51,898 nt of DNA from NCBI RefSeq assembly GCF_000390185.1, contig NZ_AQHR01000068.1, positions 1 through 51,898 of the forward strand, written 5' to 3'. The position numbers were made by a program, and so were the translations under genes. The notes under the pieces were generated by a model. That model saw nothing but the letters and a program-made list of their open reading frames with translations, had not been told where the DNA came from and did no database searches. Shown here in pieces: positions 16,843 to 25,765 of the stretch. Numbering within the stretch: the first letter of the stretch is position 1; each line of letters starts with the position of its first letter. The DNA is from Lunatimonas lonarensis. GTDB lineage: Bacteria > Bacteroidota > Bacteroidia > Cytophagales > Cyclobacteriaceae.

Positions 16843-18324
16843 ATGAGCAAAACAGCAATCGTCATCGGGTCCGGAATTGCTGGCCTAGCGGCTTCGGTCC
16901 GGCTTAGCAATCTTGGATACAGGGTCTCCGTCTACGAAGCCAATGCTTATCCCGGTGGCAAACTCTCCGAGATTCAGCTTGGCGACTACCGGTTTGATGC
17001 GGGGCCTTCCCTTTTTACGCTGCCCGAAGAGGTAGACGAGCTCTTTCGCCTTTCGGGCAAAAAACCTTCTGACCACTTCCAATACCTGAAGCTCCCGGTC
17101 CTTTGTCACTATTTTTGGGAAGATGGCACCCGACTGAGAGCCTTTGCCGATCCCGAAAAATTTGCGAAGGAAGTGGAAAAAAAATTGGGCGAACCATCCC
17201 AATGCATTTTGGATGCATTACAGCACGCCGACTATATGTATCGGCACCTGGCCCCCCTTTTCATGCATAGATCACTCCATAGATGGAGCACTTGGTTTAA
17301 CCAATGGGCACTTGCATCCTACCTGCGTATGGGCAAGTTGGGGATTTTTGGCACCATGGATGGTGCCAATCGCAAACATTTCAAAAACCCAAAACTGGTA
17401 CAACTTTTTAACCGATATGCTACTTACAATGGATCCGATCCCTACCAAACACCCGCTACACTTAACATCATTCCTCACTTGGAGTACAACATCGGGGCCT
17501 TCTTTCCCAAAAAGGGAATGCATGAAATCACGCTTAGCATCTACCGCCTAGCGGTGGAACTAGGTGTGGAGTTCCATTTCAACCAAAAAGTAGAAAAAAT
17601 ACTGGTCGAAAAAGGAAAGGCTATTGGCGTAAAAGTGGGAGGTGAGGAGCAATCTGCTGACCTTGTCGTTAACAACATGGACATGGTAAATGCCTACAAG
17701 CACCTGCTCTCTGATCAAAAACAACCCAAGTACCTACTAAAACAACCCAAATCCAGCTCCGCACTGATTTTTTACTGGGGTATAAAAAAAAACTTCCCCG
17801 AGCTTGATTTGCATAATATTCTTTTCAGCGACAACTACAAAGAGGAATTCAATCATATATTCCAGCTGGGAACCATCTACAGCGATCCAACCGTCTATAT
17901 AAATATAACTTCGGTTTATAAACAGGACGACGCGCCCAGTGGGAGCATGAATTGGTTTACGATGATCAACACGCCCAATAACAAAGGGCAGGACTGGGAA
18001 ACGCTCATTGCAGAGGCCAGAGCTTATATTATCCAAAAAATAAACCGAGTCCTAGGAACCGATTTGGAGCCTCTTATCGAAGTTGAGGAGATCTTGGATC
18101 CCAGAACCATCGAGTCCAAGACCTCCAGTTCACAGGGTGCGCTCTATGGAAACAGCTCAAACAACCGATACGCCGCCTTTTTGCGTCATGCCAATTATTC
18201 TTCAGACATCGATAGGCTGTACTTTTGTGGAGGCAGCGTGCATCCGGGAGGTGGCATACCCTTGAGCCTATTGTCGGCCAAGATCATGACCGATATGATC
18301 AAGGAAACGGAGACTAGGGGCTGA
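16843..18324 (+). CDS. Carotenoid desaturase, CrtI/CrtD family
   Basis: 493 residues. An N-terminal FAD-binding dinucleotide fold (IVIGSGIAGLAASVRLSNLGYRVSVYEA) is followed by PGGKLSEIQLGDYRFDAGPSLFTLP, and near the C terminus by YFCGGSVHPGGGIPLSLLSAKI, the classic phytoene-desaturase FAD signature. The LFTLP and HYFWEDGT segments resemble 1-hydroxycarotenoid 3,4-desaturases (CrtD) of Bacteroidota more than phytoene desaturase itself. CrtD introduces a double bond into hydroxylated carotenoids during synthesis of flexixanthin-like pigments. No crtB, crtZ or other carotenoid gene is adjacent; the prenyl synthase at 31581 could supply precursor. The 3' end overlaps the convergent mltF-like gene by 11 bases. 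CrtI versus CrtD is not settled. Confidence 0.82.
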   Translation: MSKTAIVIGSGIAGLAASVRLSNLGYRVSVYEANAYPGGKLSEIQLGDYRFDAGPSLFTLPEEVDELFRLSGKKPSDHFQYLKLPVLCHYFWEDGTRLRAFADPEKFAKEVEKKLGEPSQCILDALQHADYMYRHLAPLFMHRSLHRWSTWFNQWALASYLRMGKLGIFGTMDGANRKHFKNPKLVQLFNRYATYNGSDPYQTPATLNIIPHLEYNIGAFFPKKGMHEITLSIYRLAVELGVEFHFNQKVEKILVEKGKAIGVKVGGEEQSADLVVNNMDMVNAYKHLLSDQKQPKYLLKQPKSSSALIFYWGIKKNFPELDLHNILFSDNYKEEFNHIFQLGTIYSDPTVYINITSVYKQDDAPSGSMNWFTMINTPNNKGQDWETLIAEARAYIIQKINRVLGTDLEPLIEVEEILDPRTIESKTSSSQGALYGNSSNNRYAAFLRHANYSSDIDRLYFCGGSVHPGGGIPLSLLSAKIMTDMIKETETRG

Positions 18325-19708
18325 CCAGCACTTTGTATGATTCGTAGAGATTTATGATCTCCGAGACATATTGTACCGCCAAATGGCCTTTCGCATAACC
18401 ACTGGTAACCAAGGGATCTCGGTAGACCTCCGGCTTCGATTTCCGCTCCAGGTAAAAGGCGACGTTGGACCACACGCCGGAATCTTTGCCATATTTCAGG
18501 GCAAGCCTCCAGGCATCCTGCACATGTCCATGGCCAATATTGTAGGATGCCAGGATAAACCGTAACCGCTCGTTGTTGTCCGGAACGCGCTCCAGCCAGA
18601 ATCCATCCAAGTAACTAAGGTAGTTAACCCCTCCGCTGAGGCTTTCCCTCGGATCGCTTGGGTTTACTACCCCGAACTGTCGTAGTGTCACAGGCATCAA
18701 TTGGAGGAGACCTACCGCACCGGCATAGGAAACCGCGGATGTATCGAAGCGACTTTCCTTGTAGACCAAAGAGGCCAAAAGACGCCAATCCCAGCCCAGA
18801 CGATCGGCCCCCTCCTTGATCAGGTCGTCAAAGACCGAGATCCTTCCGCCGGACACCGATGAAAACGCCGAGCTATTTCGGAAATAGCTGTTCTTCTTGT
18901 TTAAAAAATACTTCTCGTAGAGAACAGCCTGAAACCCGGTACGATGGATTCGGTCAATCCAGTCGTTCAACGTCTCCAATAGCTGTGGTGCATTTTTTCG
19001 TACGGCCCACGATACATGGGAGGGTGAACTGATGGAAAGGTCTACATCCAGCTCGTCAAAATAAGTAGCATTTACCAAGGCGATGTCTTCATCTACCACG
19101 GTGTAGGCAAGGTCATTTTCCACCACCTTTAAGATCAAGGATTCCAAGGACTCATCGACTTCCACAATCTGTATATTGAGATCCAACGAATCATTGAGGG
19201 CCATCAATTTGTCCAGATAGATGGTACCCCGCTTGATGGTCACTTCGGCATTCCGTAAGTCCTCAAAATTGGTTGCCATGCCGGCGCGTTTCCGCTGCAC
19301 CAATATGGTGCTGATTTCGTTGATTGGCTTGGAGAAGGCCGCATATTTCTGCCGAGGTTCAGAGTATTCAAAGTTGATGGCGATGATATCCGCTGCACCT
19401 TCATTCAGCAGCCTAAAAGACTCCTCCAAACCAGTACTTACAATAAGGCGGAGCTCCAAACCTTGTCTGGTGGCAAAATTTCGGAGCAACTCAAACTCAT
19501 ACCCCATCCTCCTGCCACGGTATATATAAAAGCTCGTCGACGAATTATCTACGACGACCCGGATGAAGCCCCTGTCCTTAATAGCATCAAAATCCAAGGA
19601 CACCGGATTTTCCCAAAAATCAGGTGTTATCGGTTCCGATTGGTCGCAGGAAGGGGAAAAAAATAGGAGAATTCCGTATACAAAGACATGCCATGTACGC
19701 TTTTTCAT
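18314..19708 (-). CDS. mltF: MltF-like membrane-bound lytic transglycosylase
   Basis: 464 residues. A lipoprotein signal peptide ends at C21 (FFSPSC). An extracellular solute-binding protein domain (about 40-270) is fused to a lytic transglycosylase SLT domain (about 290-450), the MltF architecture. The SLT motif YKESRFDTSAVSYAGAVGLLQLMP contains the catalytic glutamate E318. The enzyme cleaves peptidoglycan glycan strands with formation of 1,6-anhydromuramic ends; in the known protein the N-terminal domain binds muropeptides and controls activity. It should be anchored to a membrane facing the periplasm. Its leader contains a small hairpin at 19724-19746. It is convergent with, and overlaps by 11 bases, the desaturase gene. 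Confidence 0.88.
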   Translation of the reverse strand: MKKRTWHVFVYGILLFFSPSCDQSEPITPDFWENPVSLDFDAIKDRGFIRVVVDNSSTSFYIYRGRRMGYEFELLRNFATRQGLELRLIVSTGLEESFRLLNEGAADIIAINFEYSEPRQKYAAFSKPINEISTILVQRKRAGMATNFEDLRNAEVTIKRGTIYLDKLMALNDSLDLNIQIVEVDESLESLILKVVENDLAYTVVDEDIALVNATYFDELDVDLSISSPSHVSWAVRKNAPQLLETLNDWIDRIHRTGFQAVLYEKYFLNKKNSYFRNSSAFSSVSGGRISVFDDLIKEGADRLGWDWRLLASLVYKESRFDTSAVSYAGAVGLLQLMPVTLRQFGVVNPSDPRESLSGGVNYLSYLDGFWLERVPDNNERLRFILASYNIGHGHVQDAWRLALKYGKDSGVWSNVAFYLERKSKPEVYRDPLVTSGYAKGHLAVQYVSEIINLYESYKVLVSP

Positions 19709-19723
19709 GCAGTAGTTCCTGCC

Positions 19724-19746
19724 ATTGAGGAATTGTTTCCCTCAAT
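19724..19746 (-). promoter_or_regulatory. Leader hairpin just upstream of the mltF-like gene
   Basis: ATTGAGG (19724-19730) and CCTCAAT (19740-19746) are perfect inverted repeats, 16 bases before the start codon on the minus strand. If transcribed, the hairpin would flank the ribosome binding region, so it could affect translation. Weakly supported. Confidence 0.3.
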
Positions 19747-19829
19747 TATACGGGTTAATCAACAGGATACCAAATATTTATAAAAGAAAAGAGGATAAAC
19801 TACACAAAAAGCAATAAATTAAGCTATAA

Positions 19830-21161
19830 TCAATAGATGTTTTCGTTAGGATTGGCAAAGTAGATTCTTCCGGACAGCCTCATCAACTCGATCTCGTTCT
19901 CCTTGATGTTGTACAATGACTCTATTAGGCGGTTTTCCGCCACCAGGCGGTTTACCTGCGCATCCCTAAATTCAAGGTAATTTGCAATTCCGAGCCTAAA
20001 CCGATCGAGTGCAATATCCGCATTTTCGATAGCCACTTGGTAGTTTACACGCTCTATTTCCAATAGCCGTTTGCTGTTTTGATACACGTTGTAGGTTCTC
20101 TGCAGATCGGATTTCATTTGTAGTTCAAACTGGTCGAGCATATGCTGCTGATTCCTCATTTGGATCTTCGCCCCCTGAACGCGGCGGTTGATGGAGAATC
20201 CGCTGAATAAATTAATACCAAAGGTCGCTCCCAAGGTATAGCCATCCTGCTTGTTTTGAATTAGGAAGCCCGCCTGACTATTCAGGGTATTGTCATTGTA
20301 CGCCCCGTTTAGTGTCACAAAGGGAAGGCGCTCTGCCTGAATTTCACGTAGCTGTAGGTAGGCCACATTTTGCATGCGTTGGGTGATAAGAAACTGCTTG
20401 TTATGCTCAAAGGCGTTTTCCAGTAGATCGTCGAGGTACAGGTTCTCTTTTATCAGGATGGTATCCTTAACCACAAACTCTTTTGACGGCTCGAAGGCCA
20501 ATAATTGGTTTAGGTTGACACGGGAGTTTTGGATAATCTGTTCCTGGTTGACCAAGGCGGTAAGATCTGCATTGTAATCGACCTGGGCGGCCAAAAAATC
20601 CCTTTTCGAAGCCCGTCCGAATTCGTATTGAGCTTTGGCTATCTCCCTGCGTTCGTTGGAAAGCTCCAGCGCAGTATTCAACACATTGTACCGTTGCAAT
20701 TCCAACACCAAACGGTAATACGCAGTGGAAATGGCGGCGACGGCATTCTCCATTATGACCTTGGCTTCCAACTCGCCCACCTCGCTCAACTGCCCAAGGC
20801 GCTTGAGGGCAACTACCGCTTCGGGCCGAAATCCGTAAATGGCTACCAAGCTGTAATTATTGGTTCTTGTTTCGGCTCCGGGAATCAGTCTCGGCTGGGG
20901 ATCGTTGACAAATCGCTGCTCGGTATCTTCCCTACGAAAACCACGGGTGTTGGTCAATCCGAGCGAAGGCATAAGGGCCGACTCCCCCAAACGACGGTCG
21001 TTTTCCCTCAAAAGCCCTTCATTTATCGCGATCTTAACATCAAAGTTCCGCTCCAATCCAATCTCTATCGCCTTTTCGAAATTTAGTTCTTCCATTTCCT
21101 GGGCCTGAGAATCCAGGAAATGGAGAAACCCACAAGCAATCAATAAAAATAATTTTTTCAT
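19830..21161 (-). CDS. TolC-family outer-membrane efflux channel
   Basis: 443 residues from the ATG at 21161, whose first base is also the last base of the preceding transporter stop codon (TGATG); a TTG three bases earlier is less likely. A signal peptide ends at DSQAQ. The mature part has the duplicated coiled-coil/beta-barrel layout of outer-membrane efflux proteins, with NFEKAIEIGLERNFDVKIA at the first repeat and later ANYLEFRDAQVNRLVAENRLIESLYN in the second. It forms the exit duct of the tripartite pump whose other two genes lie just upstream. It is the last gene of the operon. Substrates cannot be read from sequence. Confidence 0.92.
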   Translation of the reverse strand: MKKLFLLIACGFLHFLDSQAQEMEELNFEKAIEIGLERNFDVKIAINEGLLRENDRRLGESALMPSLGLTNTRGFRREDTEQRFVNDPQPRLIPGAETRTNNYSLVAIYGFRPEAVVALKRLGQLSEVGELEAKVIMENAVAAISTAYYRLVLELQRYNVLNTALELSNERREIAKAQYEFGRASKRDFLAAQVDYNADLTALVNQEQIIQNSRVNLNQLLAFEPSKEFVVKDTILIKENLYLDDLLENAFEHNKQFLITQRMQNVAYLQLREIQAERLPFVTLNGAYNDNTLNSQAGFLIQNKQDGYTLGATFGINLFSGFSINRRVQGAKIQMRNQQHMLDQFELQMKSDLQRTYNVYQNSKRLLEIERVNYQVAIENADIALDRFRLGIANYLEFRDAQVNRLVAENRLIESLYNIKENEIELMRLSGRIYFANPNENIY

Positions 21162-24100
21162 CAAACTCTGGCTAATCTTCCTTCTTTGGAGGTTAAATAT
21201 GTATAGATTCCGGGTATCACAAACAGGGTAAGCACCGTTGAGATCAACATTCCACCTATTACCGCCACCCCCATGGGTACGCGGCTTTCGGCACCAGCGC
21301 CGAGCGCCAAGGCAATGGGCAAAATACCGAGAATGGTGGATAGGCTGGTCATCAAAATGGGTCTAAAACGGGCAGAGGCCGCTCCTTCAATGGCTTCACG
21401 AACGGTCATTCCCTGTGCCTTGCGCTGATTTGCAAACTCCACGATCAAAATACCGTTTTTGGTCACCAAGCCTATGAGCATAATGATCCCGATCTGACTA
21501 AATACATTCAGCGTAAAGTCGAACAACCACAACGAGAAAAGTGCCCCAAAAATGGCCAACGGTACAGTAAACATTATGGTAAGCGGATCCATGAAGCTTT
21601 CAAATTGCGCTGACAGAACCAAATAAATCAGGATCAACGCAAACACAAACGCAAACACCAAACTATTTGAACTGTCTCTGTATTCCTTCGACAATCCGGC
21701 TACATCGGTACTGTAGGTTTCGTCCAACACATCGGCTGCTATGCGATCCATTTCATCCAGCCCCTGACCTACGGTATAGCCTTCTGAAAGACCTGCCGAC
21801 ACGGTTGCGCTCACAAAACGGTTGAATCGATAAAGAGAGGGTGGCGTGCTTCTTTCAGTAATCGTGACGAGGTTATCCATTTGGATCAACTGGTTGTTTT
21901 CACCGCGCACATACAGCATACGCAGATTGACCGGCTCGTTTCGATCCTCCAGCTGCATCTCTCCTATCACCTGATACTGTTTGCCGTTCATTATAAAATA
22001 ATCGAAACGTTGACCAGAATAGGACAGCTGAAGCGTACGGGCAATCTCCTGAACCGATACACCCAATGCCCTCGCCTTTTCCCGATCGATCTCCACCTCT
22101 ATCTCCGGTTTGGTAAATTTCAGGTTCACATCGGCAAAATTGAACACCTCACTTTGGTTGGCCCTGTCCAGAAATGTGGGAATGATGTCCTTCAACTTTT
22201 CGATGGTCTGCGCCTGAATAACGTACTGAACGGGCAAGCCTGCCCTTCGGTCTCCTATCGAGGGCTCCTGTACGGCAAATGACCTAGCCGACGTTTTCCT
22301 GCGAAGGTAATTGCTCACATCATTGAAAATCTCCTGCTGTGCCCGATCCCTATCAGCCGCGTCCTGTAACATTACCCGGATAAAACCGGAATTGGAGGAA
22401 GCACTACCGAAACCAGGGGAGGTAATACCCATCAGTCCCTTTCGTTCATGCTCTGGAATAATCTCAGCCAATTCCTCTGTCATCTCATCGATAACCCGGT
22501 CCATGTAGGCAAAGGTTGCTCCTTCCGGACCGGTTAAGTTTACCCTGATTTGACCCCTATCTTCAATCGGTGCCAGTTCAGTCGGTAGCTGCCCAAAAAG
22601 GAAGTAAATCCCATAAACCATGCCTGCGAAGATCACGAGGGACAACCATCGGAACCGCATGAAATGCACGAGCAGATACTCATACTTTTCGTTCAGCCAC
22701 AGGAATACTGGCTCTGTGACATTATATAACCAGCTTTGTTTTTCACGCTTTTTCAGCAATTTCGAGCTGAGCATGGGGGTCATCGTCAATGCCACAAAAG
22801 ATGATATAATTACTGCACCGGCCACGACCACACCAAACTCCCTAAACAATCGCCCTGTAGTACCGGTCAAAAATATAACCGGTAGAAATACGGCTGCCAA
22901 CGCTACCGTAGTCGCTATCACCGCAAAGAAAATCTCTTCGGATCCAAGTTCCGCAGCTTTTTTGGGGTCTTCTCCCTTTTCGATTTTGGTATAGATATTC
23001 TCCAATACCACAATGGCGTCATCCACGACCAATCCGATGGACAATACAATACCCAGCAGCGTGAGTACGTTGATCGAAAAGCCCATCAAATACATGATAA
23101 AAAACACACCGATTAAGCTGATCGGTATGGTAAGCACTGGAATAAAGGTGGTACGCCAGTCGCGTAAAAAAAGAAAAATGACCAAGACCACCAGAAAAAA
23201 AGCGGTTATGATCGTTTCCCGTACTTCGCTTATGGACTGACGGATAAATTTGGTAGTATCAAAAGCCACAGCAAGCTCTATATCAGTCGGCAAATCCTTC
23301 TTGATGAACTCCACCCGCTCGTAAAACTGATCCACAATATCGATGCTGTTGGAACCGGGCAGTGGATACACGGCCACACCGACCATGGGCACCCCTTCTT
23401 TCTTTAGTACGGTGCGCTCATTTAGCGGTGCCAATTCGGCCCTTCCAATATCCTGAAACAAAACCACGCGGTTGGATTCCTCCCGAATAATCAGCCGGTT
23501 AAATTCCTCGGGTGTACTCAGCCGGCTTTTGGTTCGTACCGAAAGTTCAATGGCATCTCCCTCGATCCGGCCCGAGGGCAACTCTACGTTTTCGCTCTGT
23601 ACCTTGGTAAGGACGTCCGACGGGGTGACTCCATACGAAGCCATTAGTAGAGGATCCATGCGCAAGCGCATAGCATATTGTTTTTCGCCCCAAATCCGGA
23701 TCTCACTGACCCCTTCGATGGTCTGAATACGCTCCTTAAATACATTTAATGCAATATCCGAAAGCTCCAAGAGGCTACGCTGACTACTTCCGACGGTCAT
23801 CATGATGACCGGCTGGGAGTCTGCATCCTGTTTTGAGATTACCGGAGGATCCACATCGGGAGGCAGGTTTCGCTGGGCCCGTGACACCTTGTCCCGCACA
23901 TCGTTGGCTGCAGCCTCCATATCTGCTCCCACCTCGAACTCTACCGTGATATTGGATACACCGTCGTTGCTTATGGAGGTAAGGGATTTGATTCCCGAAA
24001 TACCATTAATGGCCTCTTCCAAGGGTTCGGTAATCTGTGCAAGGATCACATCGGCGTTTGCGCCTACGTACGAAGTCCGCACACTTATGATTGGGGGGTC

Positions 24101-24223
24101 TACACTGGGGTACTCCCTCACTCCCAAAAAGGTAATACCGATAATCCCAAATATCATGATGGTAAGACTCATCACAATGGACAATACCGGCCTACGGATA
24201 CTAATGGTGGACAAACTGGACAT
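21161..24223 (-). CDS. RND efflux transporter, inner-membrane permease (AcrB/MexB type)
   Basis: 1020 residues, the hydrophobe/amphiphile efflux-1 family. Twelve membrane helices and two large periplasmic loops are expected. SIRRPVLSIVMSLTIMIFGIIG is helix 1, and GIVLSIGLVVDDAIVVLENI in helix 4 carries the paired aspartates of the proton relay. Porter-domain features such as GISGIKSLTS are present. The protein takes amphiphilic compounds from the membrane or periplasm and passes them to the TolC-like channel using the proton gradient. It is 5 bases after the adaptor gene and overlaps the TolC gene by one base, so the three are translated together. Confidence 0.95.
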   Translation of the reverse strand: MSSLSTISIRRPVLSIVMSLTIMIFGIIGITFLGVREYPSVDPPIISVRTSYVGANADVILAQITEPLEEAINGISGIKSLTSISNDGVSNITVEFEVGADMEAAANDVRDKVSRAQRNLPPDVDPPVISKQDADSQPVIMMTVGSSQRSLLELSDIALNVFKERIQTIEGVSEIRIWGEKQYAMRLRMDPLLMASYGVTPSDVLTKVQSENVELPSGRIEGDAIELSVRTKSRLSTPEEFNRLIIREESNRVVLFQDIGRAELAPLNERTVLKKEGVPMVGVAVYPLPGSNSIDIVDQFYERVEFIKKDLPTDIELAVAFDTTKFIRQSISEVRETIITAFFLVVLVIFLFLRDWRTTFIPVLTIPISLIGVFFIMYLMGFSINVLTLLGIVLSIGLVVDDAIVVLENIYTKIEKGEDPKKAAELGSEEIFFAVIATTVALAAVFLPVIFLTGTTGRLFREFGVVVAGAVIISSFVALTMTPMLSSKLLKKREKQSWLYNVTEPVFLWLNEKYEYLLVHFMRFRWLSLVIFAGMVYGIYFLFGQLPTELAPIEDRGQIRVNLTGPEGATFAYMDRVIDEMTEELAEIIPEHERKGLMGITSPGFGSASSNSGFIRVMLQDAADRDRAQQEIFNDVSNYLRRKTSARSFAVQEPSIGDRRAGLPVQYVIQAQTIEKLKDIIPTFLDRANQSEVFNFADVNLKFTKPEIEVEIDREKARALGVSVQEIARTLQLSYSGQRFDYFIMNGKQYQVIGEMQLEDRNEPVNLRMLYVRGENNQLIQMDNLVTITERSTPPSLYRFNRFVSATVSAGLSEGYTVGQGLDEMDRIAADVLDETYSTDVAGLSKEYRDSSNSLVFAFVFALILIYLVLSAQFESFMDPLTIMFTVPLAIFGALFSLWLFDFTLNVFSQIGIIMLIGLVTKNGILIVEFANQRKAQGMTVREAIEGAASARFRPILMTSLSTILGILPIALALGAGAESRVPMGVAVIGGMLISTVLTLFVIPGIYTYLTSKEGRLARV

Positions 24224-24228
24224 GGCTA

Positions 24229-25323
24229 TCAGTTAATTTGTGTGACTTGAAGGGGCATCCCCTCCCTGGCTTGCAAAATTCCGGTAGTCAACACCTGTTC
24301 GCCAGGCTTGACCCCACTCAATAGTTGCACTGACCGATCCGTACGCTTGCCGATGGTCACTACCCTCGACTCTGCTTTCCCGTCGTTAACAACTATCACC
24401 TTATACCCGGACAATTCCGGGATCACCGACTCGGAGGGCACCAATATGGCATTATCCTCTACGTTCAACACCAACCTTACCCGAGCAAACATGCCCGGTA
24501 AAAAAGTCCTGTTCTTGTTCGGGCTTTCGGCCCTGATTTTAAGCGTACGGGTATTGATATCAATGTTCGGCTCTATCGCGTACACCCGTGCCACTGCTTC
24601 TTCGGTAGATACATTGGAACGAAAATACACCGGGGATCCTACTTTAACCTCATTGGCATACCGCTCAGGAATAGAGAACTCGATCTTGATGGGATCAATG
24701 TTTACAATGGTGGTAATGATATCAGCGGATCCAATAACACCTCCGACGGAAACCTCCCGCAAACCCAAAACCCCGTCAAAGGGTGCCACAATTACCGTTT
24801 TGTCCAATTGAGCTTCTATTAAGCGGAGGTCTGCCAGGTTGGTATTAAACTGGTTTAGTGCGATATCGTATTCTTCCTGCGATATAGCTTCCCGCTCAAG
24901 CAGCTGCTTCTGGCGATTCTCCTGGCTTTCGTAGAGCTTTTTGGTATAATTCAGCCGATCGAACTGCGCACGTAGTTCATCATCTCTCAAATAAACCAAG
25001 GGAGTTCCCTTTTTTACAAATTCTCCCTCACGAAAATCGATGCGGGTAACGAGTCCTGCCACCTCTGGACGTAGGTTGACCATCTCGTTGGGAATCAGGG
25101 TTCCCGTCACGTTCAAACTATTTTCAAAAGTCTCGTACCGGGCTTCAATTACGTTGACGGGCAGTCCCTGACCGCCGCCGGATCGCTGCTGCGAAGCTGC
25201 ACCTCCTGCGGACTCAGCTGACTCCTTTTTTGTCAAAAAAGTATCCATACGCGGATAAAAAAATGTGATCCCGATCACCAAAACAGTGATCACGATGACA
25301 ACAAGCTTAGTTTGTTTCTTCAT
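24229..25323 (-). CDS. RND efflux periplasmic adaptor subunit
   Basis: 364 residues. An N-terminal membrane anchor (VVIVITVLVIGITFFYP) is followed by a short Ser/Gly/Gln-rich linker, then the membrane-fusion-protein core: half-lipoyl PEVAGLVTRIDFREGEFVKKGTPLVYL (about 90-115), an alpha-hairpin (about 115-165), the second lipoyl half VIVAPFDGVLGLREVSVGG (about 177-195), and beta-barrel and membrane-proximal domains. It bridges the permease and the outer-membrane channel. It is first in the operon. No TetR- or MarR-type regulator is adjacent, so control of the pump is not visible here. Confidence 0.94.
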   Translation of the reverse strand: MKKQTKLVVIVITVLVIGITFFYPRMDTFLTKKESAESAGGAASQQRSGGGQGLPVNVIEARYETFENSLNVTGTLIPNEMVNLRPEVAGLVTRIDFREGEFVKKGTPLVYLRDDELRAQFDRLNYTKKLYESQENRQKQLLEREAISQEEYDIALNQFNTNLADLRLIEAQLDKTVIVAPFDGVLGLREVSVGGVIGSADIITTIVNIDPIKIEFSIPERYANEVKVGSPVYFRSNVSTEEAVARVYAIEPNIDINTRTLKIRAESPNKNRTFLPGMFARVRLVLNVEDNAILVPSESVIPELSGYKVIVVNDGKAESRVVTIGKRTDRSVQLLSGVKPGEQVLTTGILQAREGMPLQVTQIN

Positions 25324-25765
25324 TATGGTTGGTCAATGATTAAAGCAAAGCAATTTAATTATAATTCACAAAGAGGTAGTAGATTTCAGGCTTATACTGG
25401 CAGCCAAAAGGCACAAAATTTTACCAGCGTTCCGAATAATCCATTGATGGTAGTAGATACCGTAGATTGGGATAGAGTCGGTGTAAAAGTAACCTAATTC
25501 CATCGATGTTTACATCAAATAAACACGGAAGGTCAATTGATCTTTCCAATGGCGGAATTTTTCCATTTGCATCGGCGGGGATATACAGCTACCAAACCGC
25601 AAATTTTTCCTACTACCCTATCAGCTTGGGTTCAGAAAATTTTGTCCAACCGTTGGTCTGGCGCCCTTCAACACATTCCACTTGATAGCCAGCAAAACAG
25701 ACCGAAAAAAAGCCACCCGTTTTCACAGATGGCTTTTTTAAAGTCGCTATGGTAAAACCAATTCG
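25324..25765. other. Intergenic region between nrdA and the RND operon
   Basis: 442 bases that hold the nrdA terminator (25705-25739) and must hold the promoter of the RND operon, which I could not pinpoint because no exact TAnnTTTG match occurs on the minus strand. Small open frames at 25312-25497 and 25537-25755 lack recognisable protein features and are not called. Confidence 0.6.
25705..25739 (-). terminator. Intrinsic terminator after nrdBA, probably bidirectional
   Basis: AAAAAAGCCA (25706-25715) and TGGCTTTTTT (25730-25739) form a 10-bp stem with A- and T-rich flanks on both sides. Its placement 27 bases after the nrdA stop suits the leftward nrdB-nrdA transcript. Confidence 0.8.

Noticed and set aside
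20529-21086. 185-residue open frame on the plus strand
   Set aside because: Antisense to the TolC-family gene, which has a signal peptide and fits the RND operon.
25312-25755. Two small open frames in the nrdA-RND gap
   Set aside because: One overlaps the adaptor start codon and the other runs through the nrdA terminator; neither has protein-like composition or a ribosome binding site.
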